Assembly (NCBI GenBank): GCA_964572825.1
Contig: CAZNGS010000002.1
Coordinates: 1 to 64,000, forward strand
Reading direction: 5' to 3'
Length of the DNA stretch: 64,000 bases
Source: CAYVBE01 sp964572825
GTDB taxonomy: Bacteria > Planctomycetota > Brocadiia > SM23-32
In this document: piece by piece, positions 25,110-35,146 of the stretch
Layout of the letters: each line of letters starts with the position of its first letter
How positions within the stretch are numbered: position 1 is the first letter of the stretch
Made by a program: the position numbers and the translations under genes
The notes under the pieces: model-generated
Seen by the model: the letters and a program-made list of their open reading frames with translations, nothing else
The model's database searches: none
What the model was told of the DNA's origin: nothing

Positions 25110-28100
25110 AGCACGCACTGTCAGTCCTGGCGGGCCTGCTGTTGATGGCGGGTGGCGCGGCCCGGGCCGCCGACTGGCCGGCCGCCCATGGCGGCACGGG
25201 TGCCGCGGAGGAGTCGCTGCCCGCACCGCTTCACCTGGCCTGGAGCTACCGTCCCGCGCATCCGCCCTGCCCCGCTTTTAAAGGTCAACTGCCGCACGCG
25301 CTGTTCACGGCGCGCCTGCGCTGGCGAGACGGTCCCCTGGTGGAGGCCATCACCTACGATTACGCACCCCGCCCCGTGGTCGCCGACGGGAAGCTCTATT
25401 CCGGCTCGTCCGCGGAGCAGACCGTTACCTGTCTCGATGCTTACACGGGCCGTGAGGTGTGGAAGTTCTACACGGAGGGACCTGTCCGGTTCGCGCCCAC
25501 CCTATGGCGGGGGGCCGTGTACGCGGGCAGCGACGACGGCCACGTGTACTGCCTGGACGGGGAAACGGGAGAACTCCGCTGGAAGTTCCGGGCCGCCCCC
25601 GGCCCGCGGCGGTGCGTGGGCAACCAACGGGTCATTTCCGCATGGCCGGTGCGCACGAGCGTAGCCGTCGCCCGACGTTCCATCGAAGGCCGTATGCAGG
25701 AGATCGCCTTCTTCGGCGCAGGGCTCTTCCCTCCGGAAGGCACTTACGTCCACGCCGTAGACGCCCGGACGGGCAGGCCCATATGGCGACGCGAAGTCCA
25801 ATACTCACCCCACGGCGATATCCTCGTGGGCAAAGAGACTATTCTGGTCGGAAGTGCTCGTAACGCCCCGGCGGAGTATCGCATCGCCGACGGCGAGTGC
25901 ACCATCGAGCGCCGCTCGGGGGCCCGCTGGCGCCGCCACGGCGGCACCGGCCTGCGATGGCTCGGAGAGTGGCCCGCATGGGGGCCGCACGAATCGGCCA
26001 TGTTCTACGTGCGCTTCTCGGACGAGCCGCAGCCCGCCGTGAGGAAATGGGTCAGGCCCACCATCCTTCCGGGTACCATGGGCCGCATTCACGGACGCGC
26101 TGTCGTCGGCACCGATCCGGTCTATCTGCTTCGCCGGGAGGCCCTTCTCGCCATAGGGCGGGATAGGTTCCGTGATCTGCTGCGGGCATCACTGGACGAC
26201 AAGAAGGCCACCGGCCCGGCCAGGAAGGGATTCTTCGGCATGACCGGGGGCGGCATGTACGAATACGAACGGGACGAGTTCTCCGACGCCGTGCGGGAGG
26301 CCGCCCTCTGGTCTCTGCCCCACCAGGGCAAATGGCACGAACTGATCCGGGCGGGAGACCGGCTGGTTGTGGGAGGAGAAAACAGCGTGGCGGTCGTGGA
26401 CGGCGCCGACGGCACCATGCTCTGGTCCCGAACCGTGAACGGAATGGCCCGTGGTCTCGCCGTGGCGGACGGCGCCCTCTTCGTCGGGACGGAGCAAGGC
26501 GCGATCCACCGCTTCCAGAGTCAGCAAATCGCCGAGCCGCGGCGGCGCATTCCCGCTGGACGCCCTCCATCCGCCGGGGCCGAGGCCCGGCAGACGGCCC
26601 AAATGATCCGGAAGCTCGCGGACGTGGGCAAGGGATTCGTATTCATTCTGGGTGCGGGTGACGGCCGTCTGGCGCTCGAGATCGCCCGCCAATCGGACTT
26701 CTCAGTGGTCGTTCTCGAACGCGACACCGGGCGGGTCCGGGAGGCGCGACGGGGCCTCTCCGAAGCCGCCCTCTACGGCAGCCGGGTTGTGGTGCACCAT
26801 GCGCCGCAGGGCGGGTCCGCCTACGCCCGGGGACTGGCCAATCTTGTCGTCCTGAACCCCTCCGGGAGCGACTGGAGCCAGGTCGACCAGCTAACGGCCG
26901 TCCTGGACATGGTGCAACCGTACGGCGGGACGCTGATGGTGGCCGGTGAATCACCGCCCTCCCTGGGCGATTCCCCTCTGGCCGCCCAGTTTTCAGATTG
27001 GCACGAGAGACGGACCCCCTCGGGCAGAACCTGGCAGGTCGCCCGACGCGGCGCCGTCCCGGGTGCCGGGCAGTGGACGCACGCCTACGCCAACGCCGCC
27101 AACACGGTCTGCAGCGGGGAGGAACTGCTCGGCTCCAAGTTCACCGTCCAGTGGTTCGGATTGCCCGGTCCGAAACACACGGTCGATCGGCACCGTGTGG
27201 GCCACCCGCCCCTGGCTAACCGGGGGAAGCTGTTCGTAGCCGGCCGGGACCACTGGACCACCGGCGTGGATGCCTATAACGGGACCATCCTATGGGACCT
27301 CCACGTGCCCCGGTCCACCCGCAAGATGGCCAGCCACCAGGCGGGAATGATGGCCGCCGATGACTACCTCTTCGTAGCCTCCGCCGGGGAATGCTGGATG
27401 CTGGACGGCGGCACGGGGGAAAAGTCATATGTTTTCCAGGGAGTCAATGCGGAAAGCGATTGGGGCTACGTGGGATGCGAGGACGGCCTGCTGGTGGGCA
27501 GCAACCAGAAGCGCCCCGCCAACGATTACTCCGTGGGCGAGAACGACGGTCTCAGAATGCTCACGAACGCCGGCGAGATACACAGCCGGCCGGTCGTCAG
27601 CGAAAACCTGTTCGCGTTCGACTACAGGTCCCGGGAGCCCGCGTGGCAATACGACAACCACAGCGCCATACTGAACCCCACCATCACCCTGGCGAACGGG
27701 CGGGTCTATTTCGCCGAGAGTACCAACCCCGCAGCGGCGGACAATCCCTCCGGAACGGCCGTGCTGGAGGACTTTTTCAAAGAAGGCGCTTCACTGGTGG
27801 CGCTGGACCTGCACAGCGGCCGCGAAGCCTGGCGCGTGCCGCTTGGACCAATCTCCGAGAACCCCGAGGACCGGCACGAACGCATCATGTACCTCAGCTA
27901 CTCGGACGGCCTGCTGCTCAGCACGCGCACCGGTCACCTCGACGGCAACCTTGGCTACCGCTTCACCACGTATGACGCCGCCACCGGGCGCCGGGGCTGG
28001 ACGCAAACCATCGTGTCGGACCGTCACCGCTATCCCCTCCTGATATACGGAAAGAACATGGCCCAGTCCCATCCGTCCATCATCGACGGGAAGATCTACA

Positions 28101-28450
28101 TGCTCGCGCACCGCTACGGCACCATGTTCTGCTTCGATCTGAAGACCGGGGAGCCGCATCATGACCGCGAATTTGGCCGAGACTGGGAGGTCAAAGGCTG
28201 CGCCGTCCCCACCGCGGCCGTGGGACAGCTCTTCTACCGCCATACCACGTGCTCGATGTACGAGATCGCAACCCACAGGCAGTATGACATCAGCGGGGCA
28301 ACGCGCCCCAGTTGCTGGATGAGCATGGTCCCGGCGGGCGGGCTGGTCCTGATGCCGGAGGCCGGCGCCGGCTGCACCTGCGGCCTGTCGCTGCAGACCT
28401 CGCTGGCCCTGGCGCCCGCAGCGCCCACGGGGAAGATTACGGAACAGTAG
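25106..28450 (+). CDS. PQQ-like beta-propeller protein with an embedded methyltransferase-like domain
   Basis: ATG 25106 overlaps the preceding stop (ATGA). The 1114-residue protein has a Sec signal (VLAGLLLMAGGAARAA). Residues 30-480 form a first propeller (CLDAYTGREVWKFYTEG, CLDGETGELRWKFRA, VVDGADGTMLWSRTVNG). Residues about 490-630 read FVFILGAGDGRLALEIARQS, then VVVLERDTGRVREARRGL and ALYGSRVVVH, the Rossmann pattern of a class I SAM methyltransferase with motif I GAGDGRL. A second propeller follows (DGGTGEKSYVF, DLHSGREAWRVPLG, DAATGRRGWTQTI). An exported protein should not meet SAM, so the middle domain is probably structural or binds another ligand. Confidence 0.78.
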   Translation: MKHALSVLAGLLLMAGGAARAADWPAAHGGTGAAEESLPAPLHLAWSYRPAHPPCPAFKGQLPHALFTARLRWRDGPLVEAITYDYAPRPVVADGKLYSGSSAEQTVTCLDAYTGREVWKFYTEGPVRFAPTLWRGAVYAGSDDGHVYCLDGETGELRWKFRAAPGPRRCVGNQRVISAWPVRTSVAVARRSIEGRMQEIAFFGAGLFPPEGTYVHAVDARTGRPIWRREVQYSPHGDILVGKETILVGSARNAPAEYRIADGECTIERRSGARWRRHGGTGLRWLGEWPAWGPHESAMFYVRFSDEPQPAVRKWVRPTILPGTMGRIHGRAVVGTDPVYLLRREALLAIGRDRFRDLLRASLDDKKATGPARKGFFGMTGGGMYEYERDEFSDAVREAALWSLPHQGKWHELIRAGDRLVVGGENSVAVVDGADGTMLWSRTVNGMARGLAVADGALFVGTEQGAIHRFQSQQIAEPRRRIPAGRPPSAGAEARQTAQMIRKLADVGKGFVFILGAGDGRLALEIARQSDFSVVVLERDTGRVREARRGLSEAALYGSRVVVHHAPQGGSAYARGLANLVVLNPSGSDWSQVDQLTAVLDMVQPYGGTLMVAGESPPSLGDSPLAAQFSDWHERRTPSGRTWQVARRGAVPGAGQWTHAYANAANTVCSGEELLGSKFTVQWFGLPGPKHTVDRHRVGHPPLANRGKLFVAGRDHWTTGVDAYNGTILWDLHVPRSTRKMASHQAGMMAADDYLFVASAGECWMLDGGTGEKSYVFQGVNAESDWGYVGCEDGLLVGSNQKRPANDYSVGENDGLRMLTNAGEIHSRPVVSENLFAFDYRSREPAWQYDNHSAILNPTITLANGRVYFAESTNPAAADNPSGTAVLEDFFKEGASLVALDLHSGREAWRVPLGPISENPEDRHERIMYLSYSDGLLLSTRTGHLDGNLGYRFTTYDAATGRRGWTQTIVSDRHRYPLLIYGKNMAQSHPSIIDGKIYMLAHRYGTMFCFDLKTGEPHHDREFGRDWEVKGCAVPTAAVGQLFYRHTTCSMYEIATHRQYDISGATRPSCWMSMVPAGGLVLMPEAGAGCTCGLSLQTSLALAPAAPTGKITEQ

Positions 28451-28493
28451 AGAAGAATCGGAAGCAACAGGCCTAAAAAAGGGAGTCACGAGC

Positions 28494-31400
28494 ATGCTCG
28501 CTGTGCACGCGTGGAAACTGGAAACCGGGATGACGCTGCTGGTCTGCGCAATGGCGCTTGTCTCTCTTTCCGCCTGCACCCCGGCCCGGGCGGGAGTGGC
28601 GCGGGACGAGTGCGTGCCCGTTGAACTGAGGTGCGAATACCAGCACAGCCCGCTGGGCATCGACACGCCAAAGCCCCGGCTGTTCTGGAGGCTGGAGGAC
28701 TCCCGCCGCGGCGCCCGGCAGACCGCCTACCGGGTGGTGGTGGCAGAGAGCCGGGAGGGCCTCCGGCGGGGCGAAGACCTCCTCTGGGACACCGGCAAGG
28801 TCGAGTCGGACCGGACCATCCAGGTCGAATACGGCGGGCGGCCCCTGGAGTCGCGCCGGCGCTACTGGTGGCGGGTCCGGGTGTGGGATATGAACGGCCA
28901 GCCCTCCCCCTGGTCGGAGCCGACGTGGTGGGAGACCGCCTTCCTCTCGGAAGACGACTGGCAGGCCGAATGGGTCGGCCTGCGCTATCCGGAGGAGGCC
29001 GGCCGGCAGAAGGAGGACCTGCCGGGCGAGTGGATCTACCCCTACAACCTGATCGACCGGTTCGAATACTGGAACGAGACGCCGGCCTATCACTGCTTCC
29101 GCAAGGTCTTCGAGCTGCCCGAAGGCACGGACATCGGGGAGGCCGTCCTCGCACTCCAGACCGACAAGCCATACAAGGTCTGGCTGAACGGGGAGGTCAT
29201 CGCCAATGAGGTGAAAAAGACCAACCAGATCAAAAACCGCGAGTTCCCGGACGAGCTGGATCACATGGACCCGCCGGTGGAGCGTCTGAACGCCGCCGGC
29301 CCCCTCCGGAAGGGCGAGAACGTCCTGGCCGTCAAGCTCTACAAACCGGAGCGCACACCCCTGGCAACGATGCGATGCGGCCTGCGGGTGGAGACCGCCG
29401 ACGGCCCGATCGTGGTGCGCAGCGACCGGTCATGGATGGCCGTCGCGGCGGAGGATCCGGAGGTCGGCTCCAAGGGCGGCCCTGTGCCCTACATCAAAGA
29501 ACTGGTGGAGAACTGGAACCGTCTCTCCTGGGAGAACGAGGACCTCGAGGGCTGGGGCATCAAGAGGTGGTATCACGCCGACGGCAGCGGCCCGGTGCAT
29601 CCGATGAAGAACCGCCGCTCCATCTACCTTCGCCGGGATTTCTCCCTGGAACCGGGTATCGAGCGCGCCCGCATCTACGTCACCGCCCTCGGGGTACACG
29701 AGGTGTGGCTGAACGGACATAGGGTAAGCCGGGATGTCTTCGCCCCGGGCAAAGGCACCTTCGACCACTACCACGTCACCGAAGGCGGGGTGGAGTTCTT
29801 CGATGACCCATCCCTGGGGCGTCGCCTGCTCAACTATCAGGTCTATGACGTCACCGAGCAGGTGCAGAAAGGCCGCAACGCCGTCGGCGCCATCCTGGGA
29901 AACGGCTGGTACAACTCCGTCGGGCTGAACCTGTCCTACCGCAAGCCGCTGCTCCTGCTGCAACTTGAGGTCACCTACCGCGACGGCAGCCGGGAGGTCA
30001 TTACGTCCGACCGGAGCTGGCAGGCGCACCCCTCCCCCGTCCTGTTCGACTCCATGTATTACGGCGAGATCTACGACGCCCGCCGGGAGGAGGATGGTTG
30101 GAGTGAGCCCGGGTTCGATGCGACCGAGTGGAGCGCGGCTTCGGCCATCGAGCCGGATTACAACTACCACTACGCGGAGAGTGGCGCCCCGGAGCTGGTG
30201 GCCGAGAACGCCGAGCCCATCCGGGTGACCGTCGAACTGGAACCCGGGAGGATCGAGAAGCTCGGAGACGGACGCTACCGCTTCCACTTCGGGCAGATAG
30301 CCTCCGGCTTCTGCCGGCTGAAGGTGCGGGACGCCGAACCGGGCACGAAGATCAGTATCTCCTACCTCCACTACGACGACATCTACGTCTGCCGCGGCGG
30401 AGAGGAGGAGGTCTGGCAGAAGCGCTTCGGCTACGGGCTGCTGCGGGACGTGGAGGTCAGCGGCTATCCGGGAGAACCGGAGAAGGACGCAGTCACCTTC
30501 CTGGTAGTGCACAACGACCTGCCCCGGACCGGCACCTTCGAGTGCTCCAAGGAGGTGCTCAACGCCATATGGGAAGCCGTGCGCTGGACGATGCGGGGCA
30601 ACGTCCACTCGGTGCCGGTGGACTGCGACCGGGAGAAGATATTCTGGCCCTGGGCGGGCTGGAGCTTCGGCATCGGCAGCGCGGCGTGGCAGATGGACCT
30701 TTCCCGGTTCGTGCCGCGCATGTTCCAGATGTCCGGCGGACCGGGCAAGAACCTGTGGTGCGCCGGCTGGGGCGACGGGGCCGTCTTCCACCCCTACCGG
30801 GCCATGGTTTTCTACGGCGACCGGCGCTTCGCCGAGCAGGAATACGAGCACATGAAACATATGGTGGAGAGGCGGATCGGGCCGGATTACTTCTGGCCGC
30901 ACGGTTCGTTCGGCGACTGGCACGGGCTGAATCAGCGCGGGGAGAGCGGCGGCATGTTCGGCGCCGCCCATCACTACGTCAGCCTGTGGCAGCTGAGCCG
31001 CATGGCCGAATGGCTGGACAAGGAACAGGACGCCCGGCGCTACCACGAGCGGCTGCCGAAGGTCGCCCGGGCATTCAGCGAGAAGCTGCTGGACAGGGAT
31101 AAGATGACCTACCCGGGCAACAACCAGAGGGCCCTCACCATACCGCTCTGCCTGGATTTCCCTCCCCCGGACGCCCAGGATGCGGTGGAGGAGAACTTCC
31201 TGCACATGGTCGTGGAGGGCGACGAGTTCCTCAAGAACCATCAGCCCATCCGGCCGGTGCCCTATGACAGACTCAGGACGAGATGTCTGGACAGCGGCGG
31301 GGAATCGCTGGACTACCACCCCACTGTCGGCATCTACGGCCAGCCCTGGCTGCTGTGGTCGCTGACCCACGTCGGGCGCCACGACGTGGCCTACAGGATG

Positions 31401-31949
31401 GCCACCCTCACCTCGTACCCCTCCCGCGGCCACGTCGCCCTGGAGGGCGGCGCCATCTCGGAGACCTACAACCCGGGTTATAGCCACATGGGCCGGATAA
31501 ACACCGGGGCGTGGATCTACGAGACGGTCGGGGGCATTCGCCCCGACCCGTCGGTGCCAGGCTTCCGCCGGATCGTCATCAAGCCGCGCCCGGCCGGCGA
31601 CCTCAGATGGGCCAGGGCCACCTATGACTCCCCCCACGGCACCATAGAGAGCAGATGGCGGCTGGGGCAGGACGGCGCCTTCAACCTGCACGTCACCGTC
31701 CCGCCCAACACCACCGCCCTGGTCTACCTGCCGTTCTCGCCCGACGAGGACGTAACGGTTACCGAGGGCGGCGTTCCCGTTGAGAAGGCGGGGGGAGTGC
31801 AACCGGTCGAGTCGATCGATCTGCCCTCCTACTGGTGGGCCGACACCACGGCCGGTCGCCCGGAGAAGCAACGGGAGGTGCGTTCCAGAGAGCAGTTCCG
31901 GGCCTACCGGGTGAAGGCGGGCACGTACGAATTCCGCGTCTCGAACTGA
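28494..31949 (+). CDS. GH78 alpha-L-rhamnosidase lipoprotein (copy 2)
   Basis: ATG 28494 follows GGGAG by eight bases. The 1151-residue protein starts with a lipoprotein signal (MALVSLSAC). The GH78 domains follow in the usual order, and the chain aligns end to end with copy 1: ELRCEYQHSPLGIDTPKPRL at the N-terminus, RWTMRGNHVS-like RGNVHSVPVDCDREKIFW in the barrel, and YPGNNQRALTIPLCLDF later. After DCDREK the residues are IFWPWAGWSFGIG, without the second acidic residue of canonical GH78. The C-terminus (PVEKAGGVQPVESIDLPSYW) is shared with the chimeric gene at 42370-43185. Substrate is presumably a rhamnose-capped polysaccharide outside the cell. Confidence 0.88.
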   Translation: MLAVHAWKLETGMTLLVCAMALVSLSACTPARAGVARDECVPVELRCEYQHSPLGIDTPKPRLFWRLEDSRRGARQTAYRVVVAESREGLRRGEDLLWDTGKVESDRTIQVEYGGRPLESRRRYWWRVRVWDMNGQPSPWSEPTWWETAFLSEDDWQAEWVGLRYPEEAGRQKEDLPGEWIYPYNLIDRFEYWNETPAYHCFRKVFELPEGTDIGEAVLALQTDKPYKVWLNGEVIANEVKKTNQIKNREFPDELDHMDPPVERLNAAGPLRKGENVLAVKLYKPERTPLATMRCGLRVETADGPIVVRSDRSWMAVAAEDPEVGSKGGPVPYIKELVENWNRLSWENEDLEGWGIKRWYHADGSGPVHPMKNRRSIYLRRDFSLEPGIERARIYVTALGVHEVWLNGHRVSRDVFAPGKGTFDHYHVTEGGVEFFDDPSLGRRLLNYQVYDVTEQVQKGRNAVGAILGNGWYNSVGLNLSYRKPLLLLQLEVTYRDGSREVITSDRSWQAHPSPVLFDSMYYGEIYDARREEDGWSEPGFDATEWSAASAIEPDYNYHYAESGAPELVAENAEPIRVTVELEPGRIEKLGDGRYRFHFGQIASGFCRLKVRDAEPGTKISISYLHYDDIYVCRGGEEEVWQKRFGYGLLRDVEVSGYPGEPEKDAVTFLVVHNDLPRTGTFECSKEVLNAIWEAVRWTMRGNVHSVPVDCDREKIFWPWAGWSFGIGSAAWQMDLSRFVPRMFQMSGGPGKNLWCAGWGDGAVFHPYRAMVFYGDRRFAEQEYEHMKHMVERRIGPDYFWPHGSFGDWHGLNQRGESGGMFGAAHHYVSLWQLSRMAEWLDKEQDARRYHERLPKVARAFSEKLLDRDKMTYPGNNQRALTIPLCLDFPPPDAQDAVEENFLHMVVEGDEFLKNHQPIRPVPYDRLRTRCLDSGGESLDYHPTVGIYGQPWLLWSLTHVGRHDVAYRMATLTSYPSRGHVALEGGAISETYNPGYSHMGRINTGAWIYETVGGIRPDPSVPGFRRIVIKPRPAGDLRWARATYDSPHGTIESRWRLGQDGAFNLHVTVPPNTTALVYLPFSPDEDVTVTEGGVPVEKAGGVQPVESIDLPSYWWADTTAGRPEKQREVRSREQFRAYRVKAGTYEFRVSN

Positions 31950-31960
31950 GAGGAAGGGAC

Positions 31961-33382
31961 ATGAGAAGGAGAGACTTCCTGAAAGCGGGCGCCACCGGAG
32001 CGTTTGGAGCGTTCCTGCCGGGGTGCAGAGCTGCCTCGGGAGAACCGCGCGAACGCCCAGTGCCGGGGCCCAACATCATCTACATCATGGCCGACGACCT
32101 GGGTTACCACGACCTGGGCTGCTACGGGCAGGATAAGATCGCCACGCCCCACATCGACCGCATGGCCGCCGAGGGCATGCGGTTCACAGACTGCTACTCC
32201 GGTTCTCCCGTCTGCGCTCCAGCCCGCAGCGTGCTGATGACGGGACAGCACACCGGGCATACCCGCGTGCGCGACAACTTCGCCGTGGTCGGTGGGGACG
32301 AGTGCTCGGGAGGCGGTTCACGGGGCCGGGTCGCGCTCAAGCCGGACGATGTGACGGTGGCCGAAGTGCTGAAGCAAACCGGTTACACGACCGGTATCTC
32401 GGGCAAATGGGGACTGGGCGAGCCGGGGACGACGGGCGTTCCGAACAAGCAGGGATTCTACGAATGGTTCGGCTATCTGAACCAGCGAAGAGCGCACGAC
32501 CATTGGCCGTCGCATCTCTGGGAAAACGGGGAACGGGTGGATCTGCTCCGCGAGCGCAGGAGCCGGGAGGGTTTCTCTCACCACAGATTCACTGAGCACT
32601 GCCTGGATTTCATTCGGACGCACGCCGGAGAACCGTTCTTCTACTATCTTGCCTATACGCTCCCCCACTGGCCCCTCGTCATGCCGGAGGACGACGTGGG
32701 CCGTTACGCCGACAGGGACTGGTCCGACGAGGCGAAAGCCTATGCCGCCATGGTCTCACTGATCGACCGGGACGTTGGACGCATCCTGGGCCTGCTGAGG
32801 GACTTAAGACTGGATGAAAACACGCTGGTGTTTTTCTGCTCGGATAACGGCGCCTCGAAGCGGTGGGAAGGGCTCTTCGACAGTTGCGGCGAAATGAAGG
32901 GCCATAAGGGTTCCCTCCAGGAAGGCGGGCTGCGCGTGCCGATGGTGGCCCGCTGGCCGGGGCATGTCCCCGCCGGCACCGTCCACGAGACGCCCTGGTA
33001 CTTCGCCGACTTCCTGCCGATGGCCGCCGAACTGGCCGGTGTCGCCACCCCGCCGGGCATCGACGGGATTAGCGTGGCCGACACGCTCCTGGGCGGGCAA
33101 CAGGATCTGGCCGGCCGTTTCATGTATTGGGAGAAGCCGCCGCTGAGGCCGGAGGGGAAACTGGACCAGGCCACGCGCCGGGGCAGGTGGAAAGCCCTCC
33201 GGCGGGGTCTGAACGGCAGCGTGCGACTTTATGACCTGACAGATGACCTCGCGGAGGAAGAAAACGTGGCAGGCCGACATCCGGACGTGGCCGAACAGTT
33301 CAGCCGCTACATGGACCAAGCCCACGTGCACAGCCCCCACTGGCCACACAGGGGTTCCAACGGAGAGGAGGCCCATTCATGA
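31961..33382 (+). CDS. Tat-exported lipoprotein sulfatase (copy 1)
   Basis: ATG 31961 lies 12 bp after the GH78 stop with AGGAAGGG upstream. The 473-residue protein begins MRRRDFLKAGATGAFGAF followed by LPGC, a twin-arginine leader with lipobox. The family S1 core starts NIIYIMADDLGYHDLGCYG (metal-binding DD). The formylglycine site is CAPAR in GSPVCAPARSVLMTG, so activation by a formylglycine-generating enzyme is required; none is in this window. GISGKWGLGEPG and FFCSDNGASKRWEG match later conserved blocks. It removes sulfate esters from a glycan or small molecule in the periplasm. It overlaps the next gene by ATGA. Confidence 0.92.
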   Translation: MRRRDFLKAGATGAFGAFLPGCRAASGEPRERPVPGPNIIYIMADDLGYHDLGCYGQDKIATPHIDRMAAEGMRFTDCYSGSPVCAPARSVLMTGQHTGHTRVRDNFAVVGGDECSGGGSRGRVALKPDDVTVAEVLKQTGYTTGISGKWGLGEPGTTGVPNKQGFYEWFGYLNQRRAHDHWPSHLWENGERVDLLRERRSREGFSHHRFTEHCLDFIRTHAGEPFFYYLAYTLPHWPLVMPEDDVGRYADRDWSDEAKAYAAMVSLIDRDVGRILGLLRDLRLDENTLVFFCSDNGASKRWEGLFDSCGEMKGHKGSLQEGGLRVPMVARWPGHVPAGTVHETPWYFADFLPMAAELAGVATPPGIDGISVADTLLGGQQDLAGRFMYWEKPPLRPEGKLDQATRRGRWKALRRGLNGSVRLYDLTDDLAEEENVAGRHPDVAEQFSRYMDQAHVHSPHWPHRGSNGEEAHS

Positions 33383-35031
33383 AAAGGCAATTTCTTTGCT
33401 TTTGGGCGGCCGCGTTTCTACTGATAACCCTGACCCCGGCGCGAGCCTCCCAGGAGGAATCCGCTCCCCCACTCTTCTACCGGTCCATCGCCTTTCAGGG
33501 AATGTATTCCGATCAGCATCTGCATTACTGCCGACCCCAGGTGTTGCGGGAGATCGCACGGGTGGGATTCAACGACATCTGCTTCCACACCGAGTGGGGG
33601 GAGGAAGAGGAGAAACTCCGGCGCATCCACGACTACCTGGAACGGGAAGGCATGCTGGAGCTGGCGGACGAGTTGGACCTGACCATCAGCGCCTGGGTGC
33701 ACGAGTTCATGGACCTTGACCCCGCCTGGGGCGAACCAGCCCTGGACAACGCCGGCCTTTGGAAGGGCCTGGAGCGGCGATACGACCACTATTTCACCCG
33801 GGTCTTCCCCGAACTTGACTACCTCATACTGACCACCACGGAGACCGACGTCAGTGCGGCCGACGACGTAGAAGTCTACGGGCGGCTTGTCCAGTTCATG
33901 GCCCGGAAGTGCCGCGAGCACGGCGTCCGGCTCATCGTGCGCAACTTCGCGCACGGCCCGGCCGGCTTCAGGAACTGGGAGCGGCGACTGGCCACCATCC
34001 CGGAGGACGTCATCATCCAGACCAAGCACGTAGGAGGTGACTTCAACCTGCGTGCCCATCCCCACCCCCTGCTGGGCACGCATGACCCCCACCGGGAGGT
34101 GGTCGAGTACGACGTGGGAGGCGAGTACTTCCGCGGCGACCACCTCATCAACTGCTACGTCGACTATCTGAAAGAGTCCCTGGATCACGCTCTGGAAAAG
34201 GGAGTGGACGGCATCTCCGTGCGCATCAACCGCTTCGGCTCCCACGCCTTCGGCCACCCAAACGCGTCGAACTACTACTACCTGGGCCTGCGTATGAGTG
34301 GCCGCACCCACAGCATCGAGGTGGCCCTGCGCCGCTTCGCCACCGATTACTACAACGCCGAGGTGGCCGACACCGTCGCCGCGGTCATACGCCCTACCGG
34401 CGAGGTTACTGCCGAGGCGCTGTCCCTGGGGCATCAGACCTTCGGCGTCACGCGCGATACCGAGGTACACGGCTGGACGACCGGCCTTGCCCGCCCCATG
34501 GACCGACTTCCCTACCAGCCGTGGGTCTGGTCCGGCCATATTCCCGGCGTCGAGGGGACTCCCATGCTGGACGAGTACAAGGCGCTGATGCGCGGCGGAC
34601 CGGAGATGATCCGCATGGAACGAGAGGCCTACGAGGAGCAACTGGCCTCGATCAATCGTTGCATCGACGTGGCCGAGACGCTCGAAGGCCGCATGGACCA
34701 GACCGCCTACGACTACCTCCATTACCTGCTGGAGAGCACGCGCTACCACCTCATCATCATGCAAGAGGCCCAGTTGGCCTGGCTGAAGGCGATGCGCCAC
34801 AACCACGTAGACGACCCCGAGGCGAAGAAAGGCCTCGCCCGGGAACTCCGGCAGCACTGCAAGCGGATCAGGCAGGTCTTCGAGGCGAACAAGGACCCGG
34901 AGACGCGCACCATCCGGGTCGAATGGCACGACTGGTCAAACACGGCCATCCGGACCAAATACCCGGAGGTCCCGCACCTGCTTGAGAAGCTGCCCGAGTT
35001 GCTGGGTCAACCACCCGAGGAGGAACGCTGA
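33379..35031 (+). CDS. Secreted glycosidase-like protein of unrecognised family (copy A)
   Basis: The start overlaps the sulfatase stop (ATGA). The 550-residue protein has a Sec signal (WAAAFLLITLTPARAS). The first 300 residues look like a TIM barrel: FYRSIAFQGMYSDQ, VGFNDICFHTEWGEEEEKLR, YLILTTTETDVSAADD (adjacent acidic residues at a strand end), VRLIVRNFAHGPAG, and GVDGISVRINRFGSHAFGHP. The C-terminal 200 residues are helical (MEREAYEEQLASINRCIDVA). The gene at 38509-40350 is a paralogue with the same blocks. I know no named family; the pattern recalls alpha-glucuronidase- or NAGLU-like barrels, but this is not established. Confidence 0.6.
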   Translation: MKRQFLCFWAAAFLLITLTPARASQEESAPPLFYRSIAFQGMYSDQHLHYCRPQVLREIARVGFNDICFHTEWGEEEEKLRRIHDYLEREGMLELADELDLTISAWVHEFMDLDPAWGEPALDNAGLWKGLERRYDHYFTRVFPELDYLILTTTETDVSAADDVEVYGRLVQFMARKCREHGVRLIVRNFAHGPAGFRNWERRLATIPEDVIIQTKHVGGDFNLRAHPHPLLGTHDPHREVVEYDVGGEYFRGDHLINCYVDYLKESLDHALEKGVDGISVRINRFGSHAFGHPNASNYYYLGLRMSGRTHSIEVALRRFATDYYNAEVADTVAAVIRPTGEVTAEALSLGHQTFGVTRDTEVHGWTTGLARPMDRLPYQPWVWSGHIPGVEGTPMLDEYKALMRGGPEMIRMEREAYEEQLASINRCIDVAETLEGRMDQTAYDYLHYLLESTRYHLIIMQEAQLAWLKAMRHNHVDDPEAKKGLARELRQHCKRIRQVFEANKDPETRTIRVEWHDWSNTAIRTKYPEVPHLLEKLPELLGQPPEEER

Positions 35032-35044
35032 GGGAGGGATGCTC

Positions 35045-35146
35045 GTGAAACGCAGGGATTTCTTGAAAGCGGGCGCCGCCGACACGCTGATCGTTTCCAG
35101 GGACGGGAGACAGAAAAACACATTACTCAATCCTGTGGAGACAGCT
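35045..35146 (+). pseudogene. Sulfatase Tat-leader stub fused upstream of the beta-helix gene
   Basis: GTG 35045, preceded by GGGAGGG, encodes VKRRDFLKAGAADTLIVS and continues in frame into the beta-helix protein. The stub copies the start of the sulfatase leaders at 31961 and 43196 and then becomes unrelated sequence. A separate Sec signal starts at 35147, so the stub is probably a recombination scar, although translation from here would give a protein with two stacked leaders. Confidence 0.5.

Noticed and set aside
29430..31871. Minus-strand open frame of 813 codons
   Set aside because: Antisense to GH78 copy 2; long antisense frames are common over high-GC genes. The frames antisense to GH78 copy 1 and the beta-helix gene were rejected for the same reason.
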